Shown here: positions 35,754 through 45,250 of the stretch, piece after piece
Numbering within the stretch: the stretch's first letter is position 1
Layout of the letters: every line of letters begins with the position of its first letter
Assembly: GCA_023423535.1 (NCBI GenBank)
Contig: JAFAFL010000091.1
Span: 100,804-164,803, forward strand
DNA length: 64,000 nt
Direction: 5' to 3'
From: Pseudomonadota bacterium
Lineage (GTDB): Bacteria > Myxococcota > Myxococcia > Myxococcales > Myxococcaceae
Notes under the pieces: generated by a model
The model's input: the letters and a program-made list of their open reading frames with translations, nothing else
The model's database searches: none
Told to the model about the DNA's origin: nothing
Made by a program: the position numbers and the translations under genes

Positions 35754-36923
35754 TCAGCCGCGTGCGCTGGTGCTCGAACAGAACTGCTCGTAGTCGATGA
35801 ACTCCACCGTCGCGCCGTCATGGCACACGGGGCACTGCGGATCGCGCCGCATCTTCAGCTCCTGGAAGCGGGTGCCGAGCGCGTCGAACGTCAGCAGCCT
35901 GCCGGCGAGCGGACGGCCCACGCCGAGCAACAGCTTCAGCGCCTCGTTCGCCTGCAGCAGCCCCACGATGCCGGGCAACACGCCGAGCACGCCCGCCTCC
36001 GCGCACGACGGCGCGAGCTCCGGTGGCGGCGGCGCGGGGTAGAGGCACCGGTAGCAGGGGCCCTCGCCGGGGACGAAGGTCGTGACCTGGCCCTCGAAGC
36101 GGAAGATGGAGCCGTGCACGTTCGGCTTCCGCAGCCGCACGCACGCGTCGTTGAGCAGGTAGCGGGTGGGGAAGTTGTCGCCGCCGTCGATGACGAGGTC
36201 GAACGGCTCGAGGATCCGCAGCACGTTCTGCGAGGTCAGCCGCTCCGCGAACGGCACGACCTTCACGTCCGGGTTCAGCGCCGCGATCGTGCGCCGCGCG
36301 CTCTCCACCTTCGGCGTGCCCGGCTCCGCGTGCGTGTGCAGGACCTGCCGCTGGAGGTTCGACAGGTCGACGACGTCCGAGTCCACGACGCCCAGCGTGC
36401 CCACGCCCGCGGCCGCGAGATAGAGCGCCGCCGGAGAGCCCAGCCCGCCCGCGCCCATCAGCAGCACCCTCGAACGCAGGAGCTTCGCCTGGCCCTCGTC
36501 GCCGACCTCCGGGAGGATGAGGTGGCGGCGGTAGCGCTCCTTCTGCTGCGCGCTGAGCACCAACGGCTTTTCCGTGGGCATCGCGGCGTCGTGCCAGCGG
36601 TTGTAGCCGCCCGCCATCGACACCACGTTCGCGTAGCCGAGCTCGAGCAGCGTCTTCGCCGCCAACGCCGAACGCGTGCCGCCCGCGCAGTAGAGGACGA
36701 GCGCCTCGTCACGCTTCGCCCGCGCTTCGATGCGCAGCTCCAGATACCCGCGAGGAACGGAGAGCGCTCCGGGGAGACGGCCCTGCGCGTACTCCTCGGA
36801 CTCGCGCACGTCGATGAGCTTGAGGGGCTCGCGCGCGTCGAGCATCCGCTTCACGTCCTCGATGGAGACCTCTCGGATCTCCCTCTTCACGGCGGCGAGG
36901 ATCTCGCTGAACGTCGGCGGCAT
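35754..36923 (-). CDS. Rhodanese-MoeB/ThiF adenylyltransferase fusion
   Basis: A 389-residue fusion. Residues about 15-115 are a rhodanese domain (LIDVRESEEYAQGRLPGALS, active loop YCAGGTRSALAAK). Residues about 130-380 are the E1-like domain: HLILPEVGDEGQAKLLRSRV, nucleotide loop MGAGGLGSPAALYLAAAGVG, and two zinc Cys pairs (CYRCLYP, CPVC). MoeZ and MOCS3 have the rhodanese at the C-terminus, so the order here is reversed. It should adenylate and thiolate a MoaD/ThiS-type protein such as the MoaD part at 9540. The ATG is only 20 bp from the divergent SDR start. Confidence 0.9.
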   Translation of the reverse strand: MPPTFSEILAAVKREIREVSIEDVKRMLDAREPLKLIDVRESEEYAQGRLPGALSVPRGYLELRIEARAKRDEALVLYCAGGTRSALAAKTLLELGYANVVSMAGGYNRWHDAAMPTEKPLVLSAQQKERYRRHLILPEVGDEGQAKLLRSRVLLMGAGGLGSPAALYLAAAGVGTLGVVDSDVVDLSNLQRQVLHTHAEPGTPKVESARRTIAALNPDVKVVPFAERLTSQNVLRILEPFDLVIDGGDNFPTRYLLNDACVRLRKPNVHGSIFRFEGQVTTFVPGEGPCYRCLYPAPPPPELAPSCAEAGVLGVLPGIVGLLQANEALKLLLGVGRPLAGRLLTFDALGTRFQELKMRRDPQCPVCHDGATVEFIDYEQFCSSTSARG

Positions 36924-36943
36924 GGCGCGCTTATAACGCGCGC
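36924..36943. promoter_or_regulatory. 20-bp divergent start region with a TTATAA palindrome
   Basis: The two divergent ATG codons (36923 on minus, 36944 on plus) are separated by 20 bases that form a near-perfect palindrome, GCGCGCTTATAACGCGCGC, centred on TTATAA. It may be a -10 element shared by both directions, producing leaderless mRNAs, or an operator. No other promoter space exists outside the coding regions. Confidence 0.45.
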
Positions 36944-37708
36944 ATGGAGAGGTCGCTCGAAGGGAAGGTCGTTCTGGTGACGGGCGCTGGCGTTCGCGTG
37001 GGCCGCGCGATCGCCCTCGGGCTGGGCAGGGCCGGCGCCACCGTGGCGGCTCATTTCCACTCCTCGCAGGAGGGCGTGGATGCGCTGCTGCAGGAGCTGC
37101 GCGTGGACGGAAACACCGCGCAGAAGTTTCGCGCCGATCTGGCACAACCCTCGGAGAGCGCGCGCCTGGTGGAGGAGGTCGAGCGCACGCTCGGGCCCAT
37201 CGACGTGCTCGTGAACAGCGCCGCGCTCTTCGAGCGTCACGACTTCGTGGACACGCCGCTCGAGTCGCTCGAACGCCAGTGGGCGGTGAACGCCCGCGCG
37301 CCGTACCTGCTCACCCAGGCGGCGGCGAAGGGGATGCTCGCGCGCGGTCGCGGCGACGTGGTGAACGTGGTGGACATCGGCGGCGTGTTCGCCTCGTGGG
37401 CGCACTACACGGCCTACTGCATGACCAAGGCGGCGCTCGGTTCTCTGACGAAGGGGCTGGCGCTCGAGCTTGCTCCGTCCGTGCGCGTGAACGCGGTGGC
37501 GCCGGGCACGGTGCAGCCGCCGGAGACGATGGACGCGCAGACGCTGGAGACGCTGCGCTCGCGGATCCCGCAGGCGCGCTTCGGCACCCCGGACGACATC
37601 ATGGAAACGGTGCGCTTCCTGCTTACCGGTCCCTCGTTCATCACCGGCCAGATCATCGCGGTCGATGGAGGTCGCTCGCTCGGTACCCGGAGCCTTGGGG
37701 GGCTCTGA
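36944..37708 (+). CDS. SDR oxidoreductase, pteridine-reductase-like
   Basis: A 254-residue SDR. Cofactor motif TGAGVRVGRAIAL (the extra residues and Arg suggest NADPH), FHSSQEG at the end of the second strand, NSAALFERHDF, catalytic YCMTKAALGSLTKGLALEL. Where classical SDRs have Ser, it has Asp in VVNVVDIGGVF, the arrangement seen in PTR1 and FolM pteridine reductases, with one extra residue between Asp and Tyr. A role in reducing dihydrofolate or dihydropterin is therefore inferred but not proven. Ends FITGQIIAVDGGRSL. Divergent from the rhodanese-MoeB gene, suggesting a link with pterin or molybdopterin metabolism. Confidence 0.75.
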   Translation: MERSLEGKVVLVTGAGVRVGRAIALGLGRAGATVAAHFHSSQEGVDALLQELRVDGNTAQKFRADLAQPSESARLVEEVERTLGPIDVLVNSAALFERHDFVDTPLESLERQWAVNARAPYLLTQAAAKGMLARGRGDVVNVVDIGGVFASWAHYTAYCMTKAALGSLTKGLALELAPSVRVNAVAPGTVQPPETMDAQTLETLRSRIPQARFGTPDDIMETVRFLLTGPSFITGQIIAVDGGRSLGTRSLGGL

Positions 37709-37761
37709 TGGACCTGGCGTCGGCGGCGGTTATATAGGTCGCTCGCAAGGAGATTTCGGAC

Positions 37762-38142
37762 ATGGAGAACACGCAGACCACCACCCCCGCCACGCAGACC
37801 ACTCCGCAGCCGGGGACGCTCTTCCGGCTCACCGAGGGGGCCGTGGCGCAGGTGAAGCAGATCATCCAGGCGCAGGGCTTCGAGGGTCATTACCTCACCG
37901 TGCGCGTCGTTCCCGCCGGCTGCAGCGGCATGGGCTACGACCTGAACCTCAACAAGGAGGCTCGGCAGGGTGACGTGGTGTGGGAGCAGGACGGCGTGAA
38001 GATCGCCACCGACGAGATGAGCAGCCAGTACCTCAACGGAACGGTGGTGGACTACGTCACCGGCCTGCACGGCGCCGGCTTCAAGTTCGAGAACCCGAAC
38101 GCGAAGTCCAGCTGCGGCTGCGGCAGCTCGTTCTCGGCGTAG
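37762..38142 (+). CDS. A-type iron-sulfur carrier protein (IscA/ErpA-like)
   Basis: A 126-residue scaffold/carrier for Fe-S clusters. It has the three conserved Cys: VPAGCSGMGYDLNL and SSCGCGSSFSA at the C-terminus. A Thr/Gln/Pro-rich N-terminal tail of about 20 residues precedes the HesB-like domain. AAGGAGA lies eight bases before the ATG and TATATAGG about 30 bases before it may be part of a promoter. Followed by a strong terminator, so it forms the end of its unit. Confidence 0.9.
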   Translation: MENTQTTTPATQTTPQPGTLFRLTEGAVAQVKQIIQAQGFEGHYLTVRVVPAGCSGMGYDLNLNKEARQGDVVWEQDGVKIATDEMSSQYLNGTVVDYVTGLHGAGFKFENPNAKSSCGCGSSFSA

Positions 38143-38183
38143 CGTTCGCTCGAGTCCGTTCGCAGGTACGCAGGGAGAGGTCG

Positions 38184-38228
38184 ACGCGGCGCGTGACGGG
38201 GAGAGGGCTCCCGGTCGCGGCGCCGCGT
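38184..38228 (+). terminator. Strong hairpin terminator after the A-type Fe-S carrier gene
   Basis: ACGCGGCGC and GCGCCGCGT form a 9-bp perfect outer stem, continued after a one-base bulge by GTGAC/GGTCG and GGGAG/CTCCC around a four-base loop. TTTCGTTTCTC follows on the plus strand. It is 41 bases after the stop codon and just before the end of the convergent gene. Confidence 0.65.
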
Positions 38229-38236
38229 TTCGTTTC

Positions 38237-39091
38237 TCAGCGGTAGACCACCACCACGTGTGACTGCGTAGTGGTGACGCCGAACACCTTCTGCGCCGCG
38301 CCGGTGATGCCGACGTCGAACGCGAGCCCCTTGCGGAGCACGCGGTCGTTGAGCTCCCGCGTCAGTCGCGCCTCGTTGCCGGAGTCCCGGTTCTTCTTCA
38401 GGGCGGAGCGCTTTGCCGTCGCGCGCGCGATGACCACGTTGCCGCTCGTGTTCAGCGTCACTTCGAGCTCGCTCACCACGCCGGCCTGCACGCCGTCGAT
38501 GAAGCGCTTCACCTCGGCCTGGTAGGGCGCGGGGACCGACGCCAGCACCCGGATGCCCACGCCCCGATAGTGGACGCGGCAGGTGAGCCGGTTGCCGGGG
38601 TGGAGGCGGATGTCGGTGATCTGCTCGACGTGGATCTCGCCGGCGAGCTGCGAGTTGAAGCTCTTCGCGGACATCTTGTACGGCAGCACTGCGGCCGCCA
38701 TCTGCTGCACGTCCGCGGGCGTGTAGACGAGTGAGAGCGGCGGTGCCCCCGCTGCGCCGGTCAGCTGATCCGCGTAGGCCTGGCCCACGCGAGCCGACTC
38801 GTCGGCGACTGCGATCTGCGACTTCAGCTTCGCGTTCTGATCGCGCATCGCCGCCGCGCGGGCCGCCTGGCCGCCACCACAGGCGAGACAGAGCGCGATC
38901 AGGGCAGGGGCGAGCGCCTTCAGCCCGAGTACGGAGGGCCTGCTCTGGACGAGTCCCTCTGCTGCGGCCGCTGTGCGCCCAGGACCTTCCAGCGAGAGGT
39001 CGCGCGGGCGTGGTGTCGTGATGTCCGCTCCCTGATCGACACCGCCGGCCTCTCTCTCCGTCCGAGCGCTTCCGCCGAGGGGCGCTCTCAT
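38237..39091 (-). CDS. Predicted lipoprotein, third gene of the thioesterase operon
   Basis: A protein of unknown function whose recognisable part begins with a lipobox-like ALIALCLAC, continues with a short coiled-coil (MRDQNAKLKSQIAVADESAR) and a beta-rich domain (HVEQITDIRLHPGNRLTC, TRELNDRVLRKGLAFDVGIT). The ATG 39091 overlaps the previous stop (ATGA), but it places 57 residues before the hydrophobic segment, which is odd for a signal peptide. A CTG at 38923 would start right before it. Either start is possible; 284 residues are counted from the ATG. Confidence 0.5.
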   Translation of the reverse strand: MRAPLGGSARTEREAGGVDQGADITTPRPRDLSLEGPGRTAAAAEGLVQSRPSVLGLKALAPALIALCLACGGGQAARAAAMRDQNAKLKSQIAVADESARVGQAYADQLTGAAGAPPLSLVYTPADVQQMAAAVLPYKMSAKSFNSQLAGEIHVEQITDIRLHPGNRLTCRVHYRGVGIRVLASVPAPYQAEVKRFIDGVQAGVVSELEVTLNTSGNVVIARATAKRSALKKNRDSGNEARLTRELNDRVLRKGLAFDVGITGAAQKVFGVTTTQSHVVVVYR

Positions 39092-39498
39092 CGGGACACC
39101 TGACAGGTCGCGGAGGTGACCTGCACCGGCCCGGCGCTTCGCGGCGAGCTGAACTTCGGCCGCAGATGGAAGGTGCCGTTGAGCGTGACGCTCCCGTGAT
39201 TCGCCCCGGAGCGAGCAGCGGCGCCGCCCTGCGTGCTGGAGATCTGGCTGCAGGATGCGCCGGCCACCTGCGCTTGCGACTCGGCGCGGTTGGCGGCGGC
39301 CCACGCCTGTTCCGCGGCAGCGTTCTTCGCGCCCAGCTCCGCGCGCAGTCTCCGGTTCTCCTCTTCCTGGCGGGCGAGGTCTGCGCCGCCGGAGCGAGAA
39401 GACTTCGAACTCGCGCATCCTCCGAGGCACATGGCGAGTGTTGCGACGACGAGGGTCGCGCGCAGGACCGGGTTCAAGATGGTGGTGACAGCCGTCAC
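39088..39498 (-). CDS. Small lipoprotein with coiled-coil, second gene of the operon
   Basis: A 136-residue predicted lipoprotein: VLRATLVVATLAMCLGGCAS gives the lipobox, then an Arg/Glu-rich coiled coil (LARQEEENRRLRAELGAK) and a Cys-containing C-terminal part. GTG 39498 has GGGAGG seven bases upstream and overlaps the thioesterase stop (GTGA); its own stop overlaps the next ATG. It resembles the following gene in architecture (lipobox, coiled coil, beta tail), so the two may form a pair. Function unknown. Confidence 0.6.
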   Translation of the reverse strand: MTAVTTILNPVLRATLVVATLAMCLGGCASSKSSRSGGADLARQEEENRRLRAELGAKNAAAEQAWAAANRAESQAQVAGASCSQISSTQGGAAARSGANHGSVTLNGTFHLRPKFSSPRSAGPVQVTSATCQVSR

Positions 39499-40022
39499 GA
39501 AGACCTCCCGCCGTCATCCTCTCCGCCGCCCGGGGCGCCGACCAGCTTCTGCCAGCTCGAGTGCTGTCCGCGGTGGGCCAGACGCTGCTCCCGCCGGCGC
39601 CGAGCCTCGTCCGCGGCGATGCGCTCGGCTTCGGTCTGGAGGATGAGCTGCGGCACCGCGACCCGGCTCCCGTCCTCCGCGAGCGCCACGAAGGTGAGCA
39701 GCGCGCTGGTGGTGAGGTCCTGCTCTCCCGTCAGCGGGTTCTCGGCGGTGACGGTGACGCCCACCTCCATCGAGGTCCGGAAGGTGGCGATCACGCGCGC
39801 GCGGAGGATGACGATCCAGCCCACCCGGATGCCGGCGTGGAAGTGGAGCTCGTCCATCGACGCGGTGACGACGTTCTGCCGGCAGTGCCGCTGGGCCGCC
39901 ACCGCGCCGCAGATGTCGATCCACTCCATGATCCGTCCGCCGAACGCCGCGTTCAGCGGGTTCGCGTCCGACGGCAGGATCATCTGCGTCATCACCACTT
40001 CGGAGTCGGCGGCAGGCTTCAT
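39495..40022 (-). CDS. Acyl-CoA thioesterase (hotdog fold)
   Basis: A 175-residue thioesterase of the YciA/ACOT group. ILPSDANPLNAAFGG is the catalytic loop with the conserved Asn and Asp, MEWIDICGAVAAQRH the main hotdog helix, and VVTASMDELHFHAGIRVG the second strand. The C-terminal tail is basic. It would release CoA from acyl-CoA esters. Two palindrome copies lie upstream (40076-40089, 40122-40135), as in the boxC-boxR gap, so a role in keeping benzoyl-CoA or related esters in balance is a reasonable inference. First gene of an operon with two lipoproteins. Confidence 0.88.
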   Translation of the reverse strand: MKPAADSEVVMTQMILPSDANPLNAAFGGRIMEWIDICGAVAAQRHCRQNVVTASMDELHFHAGIRVGWIVILRARVIATFRTSMEVGVTVTAENPLTGEQDLTTSALLTFVALAEDGSRVAVPQLILQTEAERIAADEARRRREQRLAHRGQHSSWQKLVGAPGGGEDDGGRSS

Positions 40023-40075
40023 GGGGTGGGCATCCCAGAGGCACGCGCGGCTGTCCACGCGGCTCTTGCGAGGCA

Positions 40076-40089
40076 TGCAGTATATTTCC
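40076..40089 (+). repeat. Dispersed palindrome copy 8 (TGCAGTATATTTCC)
   Basis: Exact match to KGMARTATAYTKCM in the 105-bp divergent region between the thioesterase and methyltransferase genes, 53 bp from the thioesterase ATG. Centre-to-centre distance to copy 9 is 46 bp. Confidence 0.85.
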
Positions 40090-40121
40090 TGTTCGCGCGC
40101 CGCCGGTGAGGCCCGCACTCC

Positions 40122-40135
40122 GGAAGTATGTTGCC
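40122..40135 (+). repeat. Dispersed palindrome copy 9, one mismatch (GGAAGTATGTTGCC)
   Basis: Matches KGMARTATAYTKCM at 13 of 14 positions (G at the ninth position). It overlaps the presumed ATG of the methyltransferase gene (40128-40130). With copy 8 it forms a pair between divergent genes. Confidence 0.6.
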
Positions 40136-41006
40136 GCTCATGCGTGACGATCGGCCGAGCCTCACCGCCGCCCTCGTGTCCTTCTCCCGAGGCGCGGTCT
40201 CCCGGTCGCCGCAGTCCCCTTGCTTCGATCCGGCGGCGGTGGAGCTGCTGCCGTTCCCCTGGCGGCAGTGGCTCCTGCTCGGGGGAGCGGGACCTTCGCT
40301 GCAGCGCGTCTCCGAGCGGCTCGCCCGCGTCGCGCTCGGCGGGTTGGCCGGCCACGTGGAGCTGCGCACGGCGCTGATCGACGAGGCGGTTCGGAGCGCG
40401 CTGGGCGACCCAGCGATCCGCCAGGTCGTGGTGCTCGGGGCCGGCCTCGATGCGCGGGCGTTCCGGATGACCGAACTCTCCGAGTCGGACGTCTACGAAC
40501 TCGACCATCCCGCGACCCAGGCGTGGAAACGCGCGGGGAGCGCGTCGCTCCGTGTGCTCTCGCGGTCGCTGACGTTCGTTCCCGTGAACTTCGAGCGGAC
40601 GTCGTTGACCGAGGCGCTCGCGTCCACCGCGCACAGGCCGGCGGCACCGACTTTGTGGCTGTGGGAGGGCGTGACGATGTACCTGCCCGCCGCCGCGCTG
40701 GAGGCGACGCTGGACGCGATGGCGAAGCGGTCCGCACCGGGGAGCCGGCTCGCGCTGACCTACCTGCCGCCGGAGACGCTCGCGCGGCCGAGGTGGAGGC
40801 CCTTCATCCTTCCGCTGTTCCACCTCATCCGCGAACCGCTGGTCGGCGCGCTGACGCCCCAGCAGATGCACGAGCGCCTCCGTGCGCACGGCTTCGAGGT
40901 CCTCGAAGACGCCTGGCCGGGTGACCACGCCCACCGCTTCGGCCGCCGGCCGCTGCGCGGGCCCTTCACGCCGGCGGAGCGGGTGCTGGTGGCGGAGCGT
41001 CGGTGA
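40128..41006 (+). CDS. SAM-dependent methyltransferase, leucine-carboxymethyltransferase-like
   Basis: A 292-residue class I methyltransferase of the LCM/TIGR00027 family. The SAM region is VVVLGAGLDARAFRM, the acidic end of the second strand is VYELDHPATQAWKR, and LWLWEGVTMYLPAAALEATL is the family block after the fourth strand. C-terminal FTPAERVLVAERR. Bacterial members act on small molecules or polyketide intermediates, but the substrate here is unknown. ATG 40128 lies inside palindrome copy 9; ATG 40140 is an alternative. Convergent with the deoxynucleoside kinase gene. Confidence 0.8.
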   Translation: MLPLMRDDRPSLTAALVSFSRGAVSRSPQSPCFDPAAVELLPFPWRQWLLLGGAGPSLQRVSERLARVALGGLAGHVELRTALIDEAVRSALGDPAIRQVVVLGAGLDARAFRMTELSESDVYELDHPATQAWKRAGSASLRVLSRSLTFVPVNFERTSLTEALASTAHRPAAPTLWLWEGVTMYLPAAALEATLDAMAKRSAPGSRLALTYLPPETLARPRWRPFILPLFHLIREPLVGALTPQQMHERLRAHGFEVLEDAWPGDHAHRFGRRPLRGPFTPAERVLVAERR

Positions 41007-41031
41007 ACGGCGCCGCGAAGGGCAGAAGGGC

Positions 41032-42060
41032 CTACGACGCGAGGAACGTCGTGACGCGGTCGAGGAACTCCTCGCGGCCCCTGCCGGTGCGGATGTCGAG
41101 CGCGGTCACGTCGAGCGTGAGGCAGTCGATCCCGTACTTGCGCTGCAGCACCTGAGGGAACGACGCGTAGTACCCGTTGAGGCCACGGAGGAACTGGGAC
41201 TGGATGCCCTTCTCCTCCTCGCGGCCGCGGGTGCGGATGCGGTTGAGCAGCACGCCCACGTCGCCGACGTCGAAGCAGATGACCTTGTCCGGTGGCGCGA
41301 CCTGGCGCGACAGGCGCTGGAAGTACTCGAAGTAGAGGTCGAGCTCCGCGTCCGTCATGTTCCCCAGGCCGTGGAGATACTTGGCGAAGATCTCCGGGTC
41401 CTCGTACAGCGTGCGGTCCTGCACGCAGCTCTTCGGAACCTTGTGGATGAGCTCGTGGTGCTCGACGCGGCGGATGAGGAACTCGAGCTGCAGCGTGAAC
41501 GACCAGCGCCGCATGTCCGCGTAGTAGTCGCGCAGGAAGCGGTTGTCGATCACCGGCTCGTCGAACAGCTCGAAGCCGAGCGTCTGGCTGATCATCTTCG
41601 CCGCGGTCGTCTTGCCCGCGCCGATGTTTCCCGCCAGCGCGACGAACCGCTTCTGCTTCCCGAGCCGCGAGCGCAGCGCGTTGCGCGATCCCGTCCGCGA
41701 GGTCACTGCTGCGGAGGCGGTGGGCTCGGCGCGCGGCAGCGAACTCTCTTCACGTGACGAGCGCGCAACGGCCGGCTCCTGATGGTTGGCAGTGGCGCTC
41801 GCGGCGCGATCACCCGCCGCCGCGTTGAAGTGCGCGGCCCGCACGATCGCGACCTCGACGGGCGTCTTCCGCCTCGACGAGGTCGCTGACGACGATGGCG
41901 GGGGAGGGGACTCGGCCGCGGCGCGAACCTCGTTGCGGACGCGCTTCTTCGACGGCGAAACCGCAGCGGCCGGCGGGGCCGCCGCGGTGGGTTGCGCGGG
42001 GTGAGGAGCGGCGGGTGCGCGGGCTCCAGCGGGGCGGCGCGTCGGGGTGTTCCGAGCCAT
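41032..42060 (-). CDS. Deoxynucleoside kinase with long disordered N-terminus
   Basis: A 342-residue protein. The C-terminal about 205 residues are a complete deoxynucleoside kinase: P-loop ALAGNIGAGKTTAAKMI, ELFDEPVIDNRFLRDYY, catalytic DRTLYEDPEIFAKYL, and the LID RIRTRGREEEKGIQ. The first about 135 residues are Ala/Pro/Ser/Arg-rich low-complexity sequence not found in usual dNKs (about 200-240 residues). It would salvage deoxynucleosides. The ATG 42060 is the first in frame; a later start near the P-loop is not excluded. It lies 56 bp after boxB on the same strand. Confidence 0.85.
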   Translation of the reverse strand: MARNTPTRRPAGARAPAAPHPAQPTAAAPPAAAVSPSKKRVRNEVRAAAESPPPPSSSATSSRRKTPVEVAIVRAAHFNAAAGDRAASATANHQEPAVARSSREESSLPRAEPTASAAVTSRTGSRNALRSRLGKQKRFVALAGNIGAGKTTAAKMISQTLGFELFDEPVIDNRFLRDYYADMRRWSFTLQLEFLIRRVEHHELIHKVPKSCVQDRTLYEDPEIFAKYLHGLGNMTDAELDLYFEYFQRLSRQVAPPDKVICFDVGDVGVLLNRIRTRGREEEKGIQSQFLRGLNGYYASFPQVLQRKYGIDCLTLDVTALDIRTGRGREEFLDRVTTFLAS

Positions 42061-42116
42061 GGACGCGGTGCTCTACCACATCTGCCCAGGGCTCCGCCCG
42101 ACGCGCCCGGTCACGA

Positions 42117-43538
<1,422 letters not shown>

Positions 43539-43553
43539 GTCGGTTCCTGGTTC

Positions 43554-45215
43554 CTAGGTGCGGCGAATGTCGAAGGTGGGGCGCTGGCCGGCCTGGCCGT
43601 AGAGCGACAGCGCGCCGCGCTCACCCACCGCGTTCGGGCGCTGGAAGATCCAGTTCTGCCAGGCGGTGAGCCGGCCGAAGATCTTCGTCTCCATCGTCTC
43701 CGGGCCCGCGAAGCGGAGGTTCGCCTCCATCCCGGTCAGCGCGTCCGGCGAGTAGGCCGCGCGCTCCTCCAGCGCCACGCGGATCTCGTCGTCCCAGTCG
43801 AGCTCGTCCGGGGTGAAGGTGACGAGACCGGCGGCGAGCGCCTCCTCCGGCGAGAACGGGCCCTCGTGCGCGAGGATCTCCTTCACCCGGCCCGGCTCCG
43901 CGAGCAGCCGCGTCTCCAGCCGCGTGAGCCCGTTGGACATGGGCAGCAGGCCCGCGGAGAGCGGCCCCAGCTCGATGGTCGCCGGCGCGTCCGGATCGTC
44001 CTTCATGTACGAGCGGTCCGAGGCCAGCGCGAGCTCCGCCAGCACGCCCGCGAAGCACGCGCCCGGCTCGATGAAGGCGAAGATCGTCTTCGCCATGAGG
44101 TCCACGCGCTTGAGCACGCGCTTCTGGAAGTGGAGCGTCTCGCGCACGAGCCAGTGCGACAGGTTGTCCACGAGGAACCGGTCCCACGCGAGCACGCGCT
44201 TCGCGTCACCCTCTGCGCGGAACACCACCGTGCCCACCTCGAGGTGGTTCATGCGCAGGCGCAGCAGCGCGTCGTCGAGCTCGCGGAAGGCGCGGATGCT
44301 CCAGGCGTCGGCGCCGAGCGCGGCGAAGGCCTCGGCACTGGCCGGCGCATCTCCCTCCGGCCCGCGCACGGTGACCTCGGCGAGCCGGCGGGCACCGTCG
44401 AGCTTCACCTCCACGTGGCGGTAGCGGATGCCGTCCGCAGAGAGCTTCGGCTCCAGCGCGTCGAGCGTGATGCCCTTCGCGTCCTTCGGCCGGTCGCTCT
44501 TCGCCGCGAGCTGCTTTGCGCGCTCGAGCACCACCTGGTCGAAGCGCGACTTGGGGACGACCTGATCCACCAGCCGCCAGTCCACCGCGCGGCGGCCCTT
44601 GATGCCCTCCGCCACGGTGGAGAAGAAGTCCGCGAGGTCGCGACGGACCTTGCGCTTGTCCACCACGCGGGTGAGACCGCCGGTGCCGGGGAGCACGCCG
44701 AGCAGCGGCACCTCGGGCAGCGAGACCGCCGAGTTCCCGTCGTCGATGAGGAGGATCTCGTCACACGCCAGCGCGAGCTCGTAGCCGCCGCCGGACGCGG
44801 TGCCGTTCAGCGCCGCGATGAACTTCAGCCCGGAGTTCTCCGAGGCGTCCTCGAGCCCGAGCCGCGTCTCGTTGGTGTACTTGCAGAAGTTCACCTTGAA
44901 GGGGTGCGACGCGCTGCCGAGCATGAAGATGTTCGCGCCGGCGCAGAAGATCTTCTCCTTCAGCGAGGTGACGATGACGACGCGCACCTCCGGGTGCTCG
45001 AAGCGCAGGCGCTGCACCGCGTCCGCCAGCTCGATGTCCACGCCGAGGTCGTAGCTGTTGAGCTTCAGCGTGTAGCCGTCGCGCAGGCCCTCGTCCTCGT
45101 TCACGTCCATGGAGAGCCGCGCCACCTCCCCGTCGCAGGAGAGCTTCCAGTGCCGGTAGCGGGAGGGGTGGCTCTCGAAGGAGGGGACGACTTCGTTGAC
45201 GTTCTCGTTGCCCAT
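43554..45215 (-). CDS. boxC: 2,3-epoxybenzoyl-CoA dihydrolase BoxC
   Basis: Cleaves the epoxide ring hydrolytically to 3,4-dehydroadipyl-CoA semialdehyde and formate. The 553-residue protein has two crotonase-like halves: IVTSLKEKIFCAGANIFMLG, IAALNGTASGGGYELALACD and PEVPLLGVLPGTGGLTRVVD in the first, and FAFIEPGACFAGVLAELALA with LGPLSAGLLPMSNGLTRLET in the second. This double-crotonase layout is specific to BoxC. ATG 45215 begins the family start MGNENVNEVVPSF; the TTG 36 bp upstream would sit in the operator. First gene of the box operon, regulated from the 87-bp boxR-boxC gap. Confidence 0.95.
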   Translation of the reverse strand: MGNENVNEVVPSFESHPSRYRHWKLSCDGEVARLSMDVNEDEGLRDGYTLKLNSYDLGVDIELADAVQRLRFEHPEVRVVIVTSLKEKIFCAGANIFMLGSASHPFKVNFCKYTNETRLGLEDASENSGLKFIAALNGTASGGGYELALACDEILLIDDGNSAVSLPEVPLLGVLPGTGGLTRVVDKRKVRRDLADFFSTVAEGIKGRRAVDWRLVDQVVPKSRFDQVVLERAKQLAAKSDRPKDAKGITLDALEPKLSADGIRYRHVEVKLDGARRLAEVTVRGPEGDAPASAEAFAALGADAWSIRAFRELDDALLRLRMNHLEVGTVVFRAEGDAKRVLAWDRFLVDNLSHWLVRETLHFQKRVLKRVDLMAKTIFAFIEPGACFAGVLAELALASDRSYMKDDPDAPATIELGPLSAGLLPMSNGLTRLETRLLAEPGRVKEILAHEGPFSPEEALAAGLVTFTPDELDWDDEIRVALEERAAYSPDALTGMEANLRFAGPETMETKIFGRLTAWQNWIFQRPNAVGERGALSLYGQAGQRPTFDIRRT

Positions 45216-45250
45216 GTCCGTGGTCCTAATTCGCGTTGCCACTGCTTTCA

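Noticed and set aside
37725..37740. TTATATAGG before the A-type Fe-S carrier gene as another palindrome copy
   Set aside because: It matches only the central TATA; the TGCA/GGAA half-sites are missing. It is more likely part of a promoter.
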